The notes under the pieces: model-generated
What the model was told of the DNA's origin: nothing
Seen by the model: only the letters and a program-made list of their open reading frames with translations
Databases searched by the model: none
DNA from: Sanguinoderma infundibulare
Taxonomy: Eukaryota > Basidiomycota > Agaricomycetes > Polyporales > Polyporaceae
Assembly (NCBI GenBank): GCA_032821775.1
Contig: JAVLRN010000007.1
Location: 3,100,001-3,164,000, forward strand
Length of the DNA: 64,000 nucleotides
Reading direction: 5' to 3'
Part shown: positions 22,460 to 31,911 of the stretch, piece by piece
Numbering within the stretch: position 1 is the stretch's first letter
Layout of the letters: each line of letters starts with the position of its first letter
Translations under genes and position numbers: made by a program

Positions 22460-23374
22460 CTACGCATAACACTGTCGATACCTCACGATATAATGCTCTG
22501 CCTCGAGTTCTGTGGAATACATCGGGAAGGCAGACGACATGATCCTGTTCCAGCGACCCTTTCGATATTGCGGAAGATAACATCCCTTCGTGAGTTCCCT
22601 GGTCGAACACAACACATTAGTACACACCATCTCCTCGGCATGCAGTTCGAGCACGCACCAGTACTCAGGCATCCACGCGCACGACTCCCAATCCACAATG
22701 CCCGTGATATTCCAATCATCGTCCACGAGGATGTTGTGTGGCCCCAGGTCACCATGCGTGAGGCACACGCGGTAGTCACGCCCGTGGACCTTGCGCACCA
22801 CGTCGTAAACCATCTCGGGGTCTACGCCATCGGGAATGTGCGTGAGTCCCCCCGTGCGAAGCATGAGCGCCTTGTGGAATGCCGCCACGGACTCCCATGG
22901 TCCGAGAGGTGGATTCATCGTCATGCGCAAGCAGTTGACGGGACCGCCTCCAAAACCGCAGACGGCGCCAGAGGGAGCAGGGATCGCTCGGAGTGGGGCG
23001 AAAAGACGACCGATTTGGGCACTCAAGCGATGTTCTACCTCCGGAGGGATGTCCAGGTAGACTCCCCCGAGCGATTGACCAGGCAATCGAGACATGACGA
23101 GATAAGTTTTCCCGTTGTACGAAAGGTTGTCGATGACGATCGGGACGGGAATGCGAGTATGAGCGGCCACGAAGCGGATGGCCAGGCCTTCCGATAGCCC
23201 AGCCCGAGGGCTTCGCTTCACATACATACCCCCCGGTATGCGTTGTGAAGCACTCTCCCTTTGCCATTGGCGTTGCCCAATGACCATGAGCCGCACCCAC
23301 AGCTTGGCACGGATCCAGGCGGGCAGATACGAGATGATGAAAGCCAGGAGATGGTAGACGATTGCTGGAGCCAT
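22460..23374 (-). CDS. APH-like kinase-fold phosphotransferase, copy 1
   Basis: Single exon, 304 residues. The catalytic loop reads LTHGDLGPHNILVDD (catalytic Asp in HGDL, metal-binding Asn in HNIL) and the second metal site reads GIVDWESC (the Asp of the DFG-equivalent). These place it in the fungal aminoglycoside-phosphotransferase-like Pfam family; the real substrate is unknown and it need not be an antibiotic. The N-terminus is hydrophobic (VYHLLAFIISYLPAWIRAKL) and could anchor it to a membrane. A VMSRLPGQSLGGVY segment is the likely ATP-lobe hinge. It faces away from the FHW/CRVW gene at 24444 with a 1.07-kb shared promoter region. The copies at 28278 and 32050 have the same length. Confidence 0.87.
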   Translation of the reverse strand: MAPAIVYHLLAFIISYLPAWIRAKLWVRLMVIGQRQWQRESASQRIPGGMYVKRSPRAGLSEGLAIRFVAAHTRIPVPIVIDNLSYNGKTYLVMSRLPGQSLGGVYLDIPPEVEHRLSAQIGRLFAPLRAIPAPSGAVCGFGGGPVNCLRMTMNPPLGPWESVAAFHKALMLRTGGLTHIPDGVDPEMVYDVVRKVHGRDYRVCLTHGDLGPHNILVDDDWNITGIVDWESCAWMPEYWCVLELHAEEMVCTNVLCSTRELTKGCYLPQYRKGRWNRIMSSAFPMYSTELEAEHYIVRYRQCYA

Positions 23375-24281
23375 CGTCCTACATGTTGCAAGATGATGCC
23401 AGTGAGCTCAAGTTGGAAAAGGAAATGTGCTTACTGTAACGGTGAAAGTTTGTCGTCGACACGTCCACTTGGAGCAGCAGCGTGAGTGTTGCTGGCACGG
23501 CCTCTCAGCCTCGTTTCTGTACAAGCGCCAGATTACACGTAAGCAGCGGCCGCTCGGGAAGAGCGAGGCCCGAGAAGTGGCCGCTGGCGACTCGATGCTA
23601 CTGAACTGCCGCTGGGCCTTGGAGGTTATGCATATGCCACGTAGTGCCTCGAGGCATTTCTTCTCAGGTCAGTTCGCTCAGAAGTATTGTATTTTCAAAT
23701 TCAGTGATTTCTGATATTCATACCTAGTACGGCCTCAAGGGCGCCGTCCGGCAAGACCTTTCCTCGAATCGATCTTGCAGTAGTATCCAATGTTGACCCA
23801 ATCGTGTGAAGACAGACTTTTCAAGGACAACAATGAAAGCGAGCGACGACCCGCCGAAGATAATCTGACTAATCATCCTACTTTTATGCTGGCTGGGTCC
23901 GAACACTGTCCGAGCTCTTTCCAGTCAGATACGGACACGCGCCTCCCTTGCACTTGCTTCTTATCTCAAGCTGAACCTTTTGTAAGCGACTTCTGTCCTC
24001 AGCGCGGTTGATTCATTAAATGGCATGAGAAGATAGCCTAAGTCTGTGTGCGAGCAGGACCCGCAACCCTTGATCGAAGGTGCTATCAGGGCGCGACTGG
24101 CAGGCATACTTATCTGGGAGATCGTTGTCGTATTGGAGGTTCCGTGGATGTTGATTGGATGGTGAACCCGTCCCAAGCTAGCTGTTTTTGTTTACACAGA
24201 GTCTTCGGAAAGCTAGGAACCTAGGACAGTGATTGCGCCCATGTGGTTGCGCTTCCAGCTAGCGGGGTTCTTCGATCTTTA

Positions 24282-24294
24282 GTGAGTCACTCAC
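24282..24294. promoter_or_regulatory. Palindrome GTGAGTCACTCAC, unit 1 (bZIP-like site)
   Basis: The core TGAGTCA is the AP-1/Gcn4-type half-site pair. It lies 150 bp before the ATG at 24444. The same palindrome is kept at 30129-30141 and 33899-33911. Confidence 0.5.
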
Positions 24295-24361
24295 CTTCTA
24301 ATGTGGACTGAACGAGTACGCAGCATCTCTTCCGTGCGGCTTTTTTCTTAACAGGGACCAT

Positions 24362-24369
24362 CATAAAAG
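24362..24369 (+). promoter_or_regulatory. TATA-like element CATAAAAG, unit 1
   Basis: It lies 75 bp before the ATG at 24444 and is kept in units 2 and 3 at the same distance. Confidence 0.55.
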
Positions 24370-24443
24370 CGGTTCGTACCGTTCAGTCAAACTAACTTCG
24401 TCCCAGAGCCCACTTCTCCTCGTACCCTCGCCTCTTAACCAAT

Positions 24444-25019
24444 ATGACCACCCCCGCTGGGGCTCGTCGCAGCAAGCCCGTCAGAATTGACCCTACTCCC
24501 CACTATCCTCACATTGTCCTTGGACTTAACCTCATTGATACCGACCCTCCGCGATTCCACTGGCTCATCTTCGTCCCAGACGCGGACCAAAGCCAGGCAG
24601 CGGATGAGGGAACCAAACTCCACGCCACCCAGAGCTTCCAATACTCCGGCGGGGCTATGATCTCCAGCTGGCAGTTCGAAGCCGCCCCCTTCACCCTCGC
24701 CACCTCCGGATCCATCGCCGCCGCAGCCATCATCGGTGAGCTCAAGGACAAGACGGTGGCGCAGCTCATCGAACTCCTTCGGTCGATCCCGATGTCCATC
24801 CCTGCCGTGGACAGCCAGCGCGAGCCAGCTTTCACCTGCCGCGTTTGGGTTCGCGAGGCGTTGCGTCTGATGCACGGCGCCGGCTTTGTTCATTGCCCCG
24901 ATGTCGACGCCTTGGAGAAGGAGATGTGGGATTACGGCCGTCGGGCTGCGGCTGCGGTGGAGAACAACACGTTCCAGATCGCAACCCTCCGTACGGCCAG
25001 AAACTCTCGCGCCGTCTGA
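24444..25019 (+). CDS. FHW/CRVW-family protein, array copy 1
   Basis: Single exon, 191 residues, soluble. It keeps the family landmarks: PHIVLGLNLI, DPPRFHWLIFVPDA with invariant His, GTKLHAT with second His, PFTLATSGSIAAAAIIGELK, then EPAFTCRVWVREALRLMHG with invariant Cys, and CPDVDALEKEMWDYGRRAA. His near residue 40 and Cys near residue 135 could form a catalytic pair as in permuted papain-like folds, but no third residue is proven. It is divergent to the kinase gene at 22460. Compared with the 6503 copy it lacks the longer N-terminus and ends LRTARNSRAV. No function is known to me. Confidence 0.75.
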   Translation: MTTPAGARRSKPVRIDPTPHYPHIVLGLNLIDTDPPRFHWLIFVPDADQSQAADEGTKLHATQSFQYSGGAMISSWQFEAAPFTLATSGSIAAAAIIGELKDKTVAQLIELLRSIPMSIPAVDSQREPAFTCRVWVREALRLMHGAGFVHCPDVDALEKEMWDYGRRAAAAVENNTFQIATLRTARNSRAV

Positions 25020-25486
25020 CGGTGCGTAGCGGTGCGTTCACCGACCGATGAGCTCGATTCGTGGCGACGGCTAACTTCAGATACCCGCGCATCTAGGAGG
25101 AGTACGAGCGGACTTGTCGCTGTCACACACACACCGTACACACACCGTGTATGCGTGGCTGACCGGAGGACCAGCTGGTCGGTGGGATGTCTAGCGTGCT
25201 CGTAAAGCCATGTCTTGTCGAAACCTGTCGTTGGAGTTTTTGTATTGGAATTGCGCCGTATGTACATCAGTGAAATCTTATGAGGTCGAGGAACTTGCGA
25301 TTCCCGACGGCGGACGCACGTCTACGATCACACCGGCATATTTGATCACAAGCGGTAACATCGACTAATCCGATACGAAAAAGCGGTGGCTTGCAGCACG
25401 CTTCGCGGTGGAGAGAACAATGCGCCAGTACCGCGTCAATCGCAAGCACCATGAAACCGTCCGAGGCTTGAACGGGTTAGCAAAGG
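25020..25486. other. 3' flank of array copy 1
   Basis: About 440 bp of this stretch are shared with 30876-31318 and 34647-35090. The last part, from about 25460, is the joint to the methyltransferase fragment and is unique to unit 1. No gene. Confidence 0.6.
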
Positions 25487-26297
25487 ATGAAGCTCTCACC
25501 TCATGTCCCCGGATACAACGCTCTACTCAAGCTCGGACGGGAGCGGGACGGAGCCATCCGCGTCGATGTCGGCTGCTGCTGTAAGTGCCTTGTGTTTGTG
25601 ATGGTGTATCTCCCCAAGAGGTTTGCGGCAGTCGGAAACGACATCAGGAAGGCGGTCTCCGACGGCTTCCCAGTCGAGAACTGTGTCGCTACCGACATTC
25701 ACCCGGGTTAGTGTGCGTCTCCAATGGTAACGAAGCACTCACATCCAAGTGGTCGTCGCAGAGTTCTGGGACTTCGGCCACAAGCTCTTTGGCACGACCC
25801 AGGAGACCTTCCAAGCGCGCTTCTTCGCAGGAGACGTCTTCAACACCACCCATCTTGAACGTGTTCCGCCGTTCACTTCCGTGCCCACCACTCCGCGTCC
25901 AGATCTCGCGACTCTCACCTCGCTCAACCCGCTGCGGGGACACGTCTCTGCGATCCACATCTCCGCCGTTTTCCACCTGTTCAGCGAGGAGGAGCAGGTG
26001 CAGCTTGCGCAGTCGCTTGCGGGGCTGCTCTCGCCCGAGCCAGGATCTATCATCTTCGAGCTGCAGAGCGGGAGGGCGGAGAAGGGCTTTCGGGTAGAGG
26101 CAGGGGTGCTGAACTCGCATGGGAAGCAGATGTTCTGCCACTCGCCTGAGAGTTGGAAGGAGCTGTGGGAGGGGGTGTTCCCTCGTGGCACGATTCGTGT
26201 CGACGCGGACGTGACGGAGCTGGAGAGGAAGGATCTGAAACCCGTGAATGAGGGGGCCAAATTTTGGATCTTGACATGGTGCGTTACGAGGCTGTAG
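25487..26297 (+). pseudogene. Methyltransferase copy 2, lacking exon 1
   Basis: Homology to the gene at 20533 starts near 25480, just inside intron 1, so exon 1 (73 codons) and the promoter are missing. The rest is open: exons 25487-25580, 25632-25706 and 25762-26297 splice in frame to 234 residues from the Met at 25487 (MKLSPHVPGYNALLKLG). Motif I is kept as RVDVGCCFGND, and few residues differ. Donor 3 changed from GTGAGT to GTTAGT. It lacks the N-terminal segment that normally precedes the SAM fold, so I call it a truncated pseudogene, but a shortened product cannot be excluded. Confidence 0.75.
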
Positions 26298-26617
26298 ATG
26301 AGACCACATAGCTATAGGATGCATTTTCGTTTGCTGTTCGAGCACCCAGTCAACCTGGAGAAACTAGACGTCCCTATTGTATCGTGAGTAGCGCTGGGTT
26401 CAACAATCAGTGTAGGGCGGGTCGTTGTTCGAATAGATGCCATTGATTGTATGCACTAGACCCGTGGTGGGTTAGCTACATGTGGTCGTGGTATTGGACC
26501 ACATTACATCGTAGCACCAGTGAAGTTCAATACAAATCATCAGTCCGGTAAACTGCGCACATCCTTTCCGTGTACGTCTGCTACGTTCGCCGCGTTACGG
26601 TCATGAGGCTGACACCA
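26298..26617. other. Flank of methyltransferase copy 2
   Basis: Duplicate of 21639-21970. No gene seen. Confidence 0.7.
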
Positions 26618-26752
26618 TCATGCCTTGGGCTCCACCTCCTCGAGTGGCGGCGGGCCATCATCGTCCGAGTCGTCCTCATCGACGTCCGCGCCTGAAGGGC
26701 CAGCCGCATCGGGACTAAAATTGCCCGCGCGGCCGCCCATAGACTTGAGCAT
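26618..26752 (-). pseudogene. Acidic tail exon, copy 2 (p23/Sba1-like)
   Basis: The frame runs from MLKSMGGRAGNFSPDAAG to DEDDSDDDGPPPLEEVEPKA and a stop at 26618. A polypyrimidine-like acceptor (TTTTACAG) lies directly upstream, so it looks like the last exon of a gene whose other exons are gone. MxxMGG followed by an acidic DSDDDGPPPLE end is like fungal p23 co-chaperones. In its place further upstream is a glycerol dehydrogenase fragment on the other strand. Confidence 0.5.
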
Positions 26753-26811
26753 CTGTAAAACAGGAAATATTTTGCAATGAGTACATCGACAACTGAACGC
26801 TAATATCGAAC

Positions 26812-27090
26812 ATGGTGATTGAACGCCTCTTCCAGTCGCCCTCCAAGTACATCCAGGGCCCCTATGCTATCCAAAACGCCGCAAGGTACCTTGGAAAGTT
26901 TGGGAAGGCGCACCTGCGCATCTGCGATGAGATAGTGTGGGGCATATGTACGTCCTTCGCCTCCAATGGGGCGTACGGGGGAAGCTGAGCGAATCTCCCT
27001 CTGCCTCCACGTCTCCCCCGCACAGCGGGCCAGGAGCTCGTTCCAGTGGCGCTCGAGAAGTCCGAATTCAAAGTTCAACCGGTCATCCGC
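26812..27090 (+). pseudogene. Glycerol dehydrogenase 5' fragment
   Basis: Matches the start of the gene at 36318: [20 protein letters not shown] is kept, followed by [23 protein letters not shown] codons, the donor GTACGTCC, then [21 protein letters not shown] codons after the former intron. An indel shifts the frame in exon 2 and homology then fades. Exon 1 starts ATGGTGATTGAA, lacking four codons (NKVT) of the intact copy. Confidence 0.85.
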
Positions 27091-28139
27091 CCGAGTGTTA
27101 CACGATCTTCGTGTTTGAAGTCCATTCGGGCGCATTGAGGGCGAGACAAGCCCCAGACGATCCAGACGTCGTCGTCGCGCGTGAATTCTTCGAGCTGGAT
27201 GAAGTCATCGCTGACTCGAAGGGACTCGATGGGACGGTTCGGACCAGCGTCCCGACCAGCGTCGCGCGCCTTCCGATGGAACACACCTTTCAGACGTCCG
27301 CGGATTCCATATATCCGATGTGGTTCGTGCTCACGGGCGACGGCGTGGTTTCCTTTGCGAGTTCTGTCCCGTCCAGGCTTGAGTACAAGAGAGAGAGAGG
27401 GATGGGGACTCTTCCACCAACATTAACGCTGCTTTCCCGCTGACCACAGTGACTCCGTGTCTGCGTTACCGTGTTAGCTCCGTCATCCATGCCGGTCCAC
27501 CCTCCGAATACATCTGATGCGCGCATCCATCAGGCGATGCCGCAGGTTCTGAACTTCCATCACAATTATCAATCATTACCGGTTGAACGGTGAGCCGCCT
27601 CCTGTTTGTCGAGCGGCGACGAGTTCGGAGGTCGACATCAAACGAGTGCTCGTGCCAGTTCGCGTCGGCCCCACTCGCGAAATCGCAGGGCACTGAGCGC
27701 AAGTCTCCAGCATCGCGGGGTCCAACAATGCCTGCGCTGTCCCATCCTGCGCCAAATGGGAGGTGACGACTGTTGATGCGACTCGGGTGGGCGAAGCATG
27801 TCTTGATGTGAATCGTTTTTGCAGCTGGGAGAGACCGGGGTCAAAGCAGAGAAGGTGGAGTAGTTTTACGACATGCTGTGAACAGTCCAAAGAACGTCGT
27901 CGGCCATCTCAGGCGCGGCCAGGATTGGTCTCTTCAGATTCGAGCTCGAGTCGAACTGGAACACGGGGAAGAACTGAGGGCGATGTTGGTGCGTCCCAAA
28001 GCTAACCCTCAGGAGGACGAAAGAGCGGGAGAAAGTGTCTGCGAGACTCTGCGGAGGATGCATCGGGAGGATACTCGCGGAGTCCGGATGTTCTTGCGGT
28101 GGAGGAGCAGTAGAGGGAGGGGGACGAACCCCTGCGAGG
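27091..28139. other. Unassigned stretch inside the array
   Basis: About 1 kb, not found elsewhere in the window. Protein-like stretches appear in more than one frame: plus near 27120-27440 (PDDPDVVVAREFFELDEVIA, later SIYPMWFVLTGDG) and minus near 27870-28060 (RPQFFPVFQFDSSSNLKRPI). Neither joins to a full gene. I treat it as debris of at least one unknown gene. Confidence 0.35.
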
Positions 28140-28205
28140 ACGATCGAGGAGGATGAGTTCGAGGTCGCTGCGTTGGTGCAGGTGGTGGGCGGTCAGGTAG
28201 TGCAG
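28140..28205 (+). pseudogene. FHW/CRVW C-terminal scar, unit 2
   Basis: Codons IEEDEFEVAALVQVVGGQVV, the version closest to the 6503 gene (EEDTFEVAALVEAVG). It marks the left edge of unit 2. Confidence 0.8.
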
Positions 28206-28277
28206 TCGTTCCAGCGTGAAAGAGCTCAATATGTAATTGGGAGCTGCGCAAGCACGAAAATCGATACCATCCCAAAA

Positions 28278-29192
28278 CTACGCATAACACTGTCGATACT
28301 CCACAATATAATGCTCTGCCTCGAGTTCTGTGGAATACATCGGGAAGGCAGACGACATAATCCTGTTCCAGCGACCCTTTCGATATTGCGGAAGAAAACA
28401 ACCCTTCGTCAGTTCCCTGGTCGAACACAACACATTAGTACACACCATCTCCTCGGCATGCAGTTCGAGCACGCACCAGTACTCAGGCATCCACGCGCAC
28501 GACTCCCAATCCACAATGCCCGTGATATTCCAATCATCGTCCACGAGGATGTTGTGTGGCCCCAGGTCACCATGCGTGAGGCACACGCGGTAGTCACGCC
28601 CGTGGACCTTGCGGACCACGTCGTGAACCATCTCGGGGTCTACGCCATCGGGAATGTGCGTGAGTCCCCCCGTGCGAAGCATGAGCGCCTTGTGGAACGT
28701 CGCCACGGACTCCCATGGTCCGAGAGGTGGAGTGAACGCCAGGCGCATGCAGATGACGGGACCGCCTCCAAAACCGCAGACGGCGCCAGAGGGAGCAGGG
28801 ATCGCTCGAAGTGGGGCGAAAAGACGACCGATTTGCGCGCTCAAGCGATGTTCTACCTCCGGAGTGATGTCCAGGTAGACTTCCGCGAGCGATTGACCAG
28901 GCAATCGAGACATGACGAGATAAGTTTGCCCGTTGTACGAAAGGTTGTCGATGACGATCGGGACGGGAATGCGAGTATGAGCGGCCACGAAGCGGATGGC
29001 CAGGCCTTCCGATAGCCCAGCCCAAATGCCTTGCTTCACATACATACCCCCAGGTATGCGTTGTGAAACACTCTCCGGTTGCCATTGGCGTTGCCCAATG
29101 AGCGTGAGCCGCAGCCACAGCTTGGCACGGATCCAGGCGGGCAGATACGAGATGATGAAAGCCAGGAGACGGTAGACGATTGCTGGAGCCAT
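28278..29192 (-). CDS. APH-like kinase-fold phosphotransferase, copy 2
   Basis: Single exon, 304 residues, same start and stop context as copy 1. It keeps LTHGDLGPHNILVDD and GIVDWESC, so all catalytic residues are present. Differences from copy 1 are scattered and conservative, for example VKQGIWAGLSEG for VKRSPRAGLSEG and ICMRLAFTPPLG for NCLRMTMNPPLG. The preserved frame after duplication suggests it is still a working gene, or that the duplication is young. It is divergent to the broken gene at 30291. Confidence 0.86.
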   Translation of the reverse strand: MAPAIVYRLLAFIISYLPAWIRAKLWLRLTLIGQRQWQPESVSQRIPGGMYVKQGIWAGLSEGLAIRFVAAHTRIPVPIVIDNLSYNGQTYLVMSRLPGQSLAEVYLDITPEVEHRLSAQIGRLFAPLRAIPAPSGAVCGFGGGPVICMRLAFTPPLGPWESVATFHKALMLRTGGLTHIPDGVDPEMVHDVVRKVHGRDYRVCLTHGDLGPHNILVDDDWNITGIVDWESCAWMPEYWCVLELHAEEMVCTNVLCSTRELTKGCFLPQYRKGRWNRIMSSAFPMYSTELEAEHYIVEYRQCYA

Positions 29193-30128
29193 TGTTCTAC
29201 ATGTTGCAGGTTTATGCCAGTGAGCTCAAGTTGGAAAACGGAATGTGCTTACTGTAACGGTGAAAGTTAGTCGTCGACCGACTTGGAGCAGCAGCGTGAG
29301 TGTTGCTGGCACGGTCTCAGCCTCCACTCGTTGGTTTCTATACAAGCGCCAGATTACACGTAAGCAGCGGCCGCGCAGGAAGAGCGAGGTCCGGGAACTG
29401 GCCGCTGGCGACTCAATGCTACTGAACTGCCGCTGGGCCTTGGAGGTTATGCATATGCCACGTAGTGCCTCGAGGCATTTCTTCTCAGGTCAGTTCGCTC
29501 AGAAGTATTGTATTTTCAGATTCAGTGATTTCTGATATTCATACCTAATACGGCCTCAAGGGCGCCGTCTGGCAAGACCTTTCCTCGAATCGATCTTGCA
29601 GTAGTATCCAATGTTGACCCAATCGTGTGAAGACAGACTTTTCAAGGACAACAATGAAAGCGAGCGACGACCCGCCGAAGATAATCTGACTAATCATCCT
29701 ACTTTTATGCTGGCTGGGTCCGAACACTGTCCGAGCTCTTTCCAGTCAGATACGGACACGCGCCTCCCTTGCACTTGCTTCTTATCTCAAGCTGAACCTT
29801 TTGTAAGCGACTTCTGTCCTCAGCGCGGTTGATTCATTAAATGGCATGAGAAGACAGCCTAAGTCGGGGTGCGAGCAGGACCCGCAACCCTTGATCGAAG
29901 GTGCGTAAGTTACCAGACCTCTCTTCAGCGTATCACGGCGCGACTGGGAGGAATACTTATCTAGGAGATCGTTGTCGTATTGGAGGTTCCGTGGATGTTG
30001 ATTGGGTGGTGAGCCCGTCCCAAGCTAGCTGCGTTTGTTTATACTGAGTCTTCGGAAAGCTAGGAACCTAGGACAGTGATTGCGCCCATGTGGTTGCGCT
30101 GCCAGCTGGCGGGGTTCTTCGATCTTTA

Positions 30129-30141
30129 GTGAGTCACTCAC
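30129..30141. promoter_or_regulatory. Palindrome GTGAGTCACTCAC, unit 2
   Basis: Identical to the copy at 24282-24294. It lies 150 bp before the ATG at 30291. Confidence 0.5.
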
Positions 30142-30208
30142 CTTCTAATGTGCACTGAACGAGTACGCAGTGTCTCTTCTGTGCAGGCCTTTTCTTAACA
30201 GGGAGCAT

Positions 30209-30216
30209 CATAAAAG
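30209..30216 (+). promoter_or_regulatory. TATA-like element CATAAAAG, unit 2
   Basis: 75 bp before the ATG at 30291. Confidence 0.5.
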
Positions 30217-30290
30217 CGGTTCGTACTGTTCAGTCAAACTAACTTCGTCCTAGTGCCCACTTCTCCTCGTACCCTCACATCTGACCCAAT

Positions 30291-30875
30291 ATGTCCACCC
30301 CCGCTCGGGCTCATCGCAGCAAGCCCATCAGAATTGACCCTACTCCCCACTATCCTCACATTGTCCTTGGACTCAACTTCATAGCTATCAACCCTCCGCG
30401 ATTCCACTGGTCCATCTTCATCCCAGACGCGGGCCAGAGCCAGGTAGCGGGTCTGAAGGGAACCAAACTCCACGCCATCCAGACCCTCCAAAACTCCAGC
30501 GGACAGGCGGCTATGAGCTGGCGCTGGCAGTTCGAAGCCGTTCCTTTCACCCTCGCCACCTCTGGAACCATCGCCGCCGCAGCCATCATCGGTGAGCTCA
30601 AGGACAAGACGGTGGCGCAGCTCATCAACCTCCTTCGGTCGATCCCGATGTCCGTCCCTGCCGTGGACAGACAGCGCGAGCCAATGTTCACCTGCCGCGT
30701 TTGAGTTCGCGAGGCGTTGCGTCTGATGCACGACGCCGGCTTTATTCATTGCCCCGATGTCGACGCCTTGGAGCAGGAGATGTGGAATTACGGCCTTCCG
30801 GCTGCGGCTGCGATGGGGACCAACACGTTCCAGATCGCAACGCTCCGTACCGCTAGAAACTCTCGCGCCGTCTGA
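30291..30875 (+). pseudogene. FHW/CRVW-family protein, array copy 2, premature stop
   Basis: Homologous over its whole length to the copies at 24444 and 34062. The TGG (Trp) after CRV is TGA here (30702-30704), cutting the protein at residue 137, directly after the invariant Cys motif FTCRV. Past the stop the frame stays open to the normal end (REALRLMHDAGFIHCPDVDA, ending RTARNSRAV). The two invariant His are kept. A single G-to-A change explains it, so this is a young pseudogene unless the stop is read through. Confidence 0.85.
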
Positions 30876-31378
30876 TGGTGCATAGCGGTGCGTTCACCGA
30901 CCGATGAGCTCGATTCGTGGCGATGGCTAACTTCAGATACCCGCGCATCTAGGAGGAGTACGAGCAGACTTGCCGCTGTCACACACACGTCTGCGTCGCT
31001 GACCGGAGGACCAGCTGGTCGGTGGGATGTCTTGTGTGCTTGTAAAGCCATGTTCTGTCGAATCCTGTCGTTGGAGTTTCTGTATTGAAATTGCACCGTG
31101 TGTACATTAGTGAAATCTTATGAGGTCGAGGAACTTGCGATTCCCGACGGCGGACGCACGTCTACGATCGCACCCGCATATTTGATCACGAGCGGTAACA
31201 CCGACTAATCGGATACGAAATAGTGGTGGCTTGCAGCACGCTTCGCGGTGGAGAGAACGATGCGCCAGTACCGCGTCAATCACAAGCACCATGAAAGCGT
31301 CTTGAACGAGTTGGACTTGGAGTATAAATCCGCGGCAATCCTACAGGATCCAACGATCAATACTAGTCAACGCATCGA
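30876..31378. other. 3' flank of array copy 2 and joint to MATE fragment
   Basis: Shared with 34647-35150, including GAGTATAAATCCGCGGCAAT just before the MATE fragment. In unit 1 this last part is absent. No gene. Confidence 0.6.
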
Positions 31379-31831
31379 TTAACTATTACTTTATGTGCGC
31401 GGCAGGTAGCAGACGGATTGGCCGGCTCATATGGTGGCGTACTGCGTGGACAAGGTACGCAAGCAGCGCTCATGATCGACAACATACAGTATACTTAACA
31501 TGACGGGTAACCAGGTCGTCAACATCTCGGGGCGTTCTTCAATCTCATCGCATACTATGTTCTCGCGCTTCCGCTCGGTATCGCAATCGCCTTCCATCCC
31601 AAGACTCATCTAGGGCTTCAGGGCCTCTGGATCGGTACGTATATGCCTCGCCATCCTCTGACGATTACTCCGATTGACATGTGATTTGTAGGCCAAGTTG
31701 TCGCCCTATTCATCGTCGGACTCAGTGAATACGCGGTGGTCTGGGTCGGCACGGAGCGGAATCAGGCCGAGGCCAAAAGAAGGCAGATGCGTGAGTATAG
31801 CAGCCAAGCCATCGAGGACGCTCCGGTATGA
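31379..31831 (+). pseudogene. MATE transporter 3' fragment, first extra copy
   Basis: Matches about 19703-20180 of the transporter gene. It keeps the introns, the block [20 protein letters not shown], and [20 protein letters not shown], but lacks about 24 bp coding [10 protein letters not shown]. It ends at the homologous stop (TGA 31829-31831). No promoter and no 5' exons, so it cannot make a transporter. Confidence 0.9.
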
Positions 31832-31869
31832 AGCTTTGAAGTGCGAAGAGGAAGAACCCACAGCCCTGC

Positions 31870-31902
31870 GACTTCGTCATCGCGCTCGGCGGCGGCAAAA
31901 CC
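31870..31902 (+). pseudogene. Glycerol dehydrogenase micro-fragment fused to the unit 3 scar
   Basis: Eleven codons, [11 protein letters not shown], match the NAD-binding stretch of the gene at 36318 (around 36694-36726). Nine bases later the same frame enters the FHW/CRVW scar (EEDESEVAALAQVVSGQV). Short but exact enough in protein terms to be a real joint. Confidence 0.7.
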
Positions 31903-31911
31903 CTTGCGAGG

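Larger units (their letters stand above)
23375..24443. promoter_or_regulatory. Bidirectional promoter region, unit 1
   Basis: 1.07 kb between divergent start codons, conserved in all three units apart from small indels. A 60-codon minus frame at 23724-23906 is nearly the same in unit 2, which recent duplication explains as well. Near the plus-strand gene it holds a perfect 13-bp palindrome and a CATAAAAG box. Confidence 0.6.
22322..25465. repeat. Duplication unit 1 (scar, APH-like kinase, spacer, FHW/CRVW gene)
   Basis: It shares near-identical sequence with 28140-31318 and 31912-35090. It diverges from them just after GCACCATGAAA near 25459, where unit 1 runs into the methyltransferase fragment. 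It lacks about 34 bp of the spacer (near 24080) present in the other two, so units 2 and 3 are the closer pair. Confidence 0.88.
29193..30290. promoter_or_regulatory. Bidirectional promoter region, unit 2
   Basis: 1.1 kb, matches the unit 1 spacer, with an extra ~34 bp (GTAAGTTACCAGACCTCTC) near 29905 that is also in unit 3. Holds the palindrome and CATAAAAG box. Confidence 0.6.
28140..31318. repeat. Duplication unit 2
   Basis: Same order as unit 1 (scar, kinase, spacer, FHW/CRVW gene, flank). Together with the MATE fragment that follows, it is repeated in tandem as unit 3 at a distance of 3,771-3,772 bp. Confidence 0.9.

Noticed and set aside
22355..23197. Plus-strand frames antisense to the kinase copies (also at 28035-29015 and 32326-32787)
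   Set aside because: They overlap the kinase coding strand, vary in length between copies and lack motifs; the kinase frame carries the catalytic residues.
23724..23906. 60-codon minus frame repeated almost unchanged in unit 2
   Set aside because: Recent duplication alone explains the identity; it is interrupted in unit 3 by a deletion and has no features of a gene.
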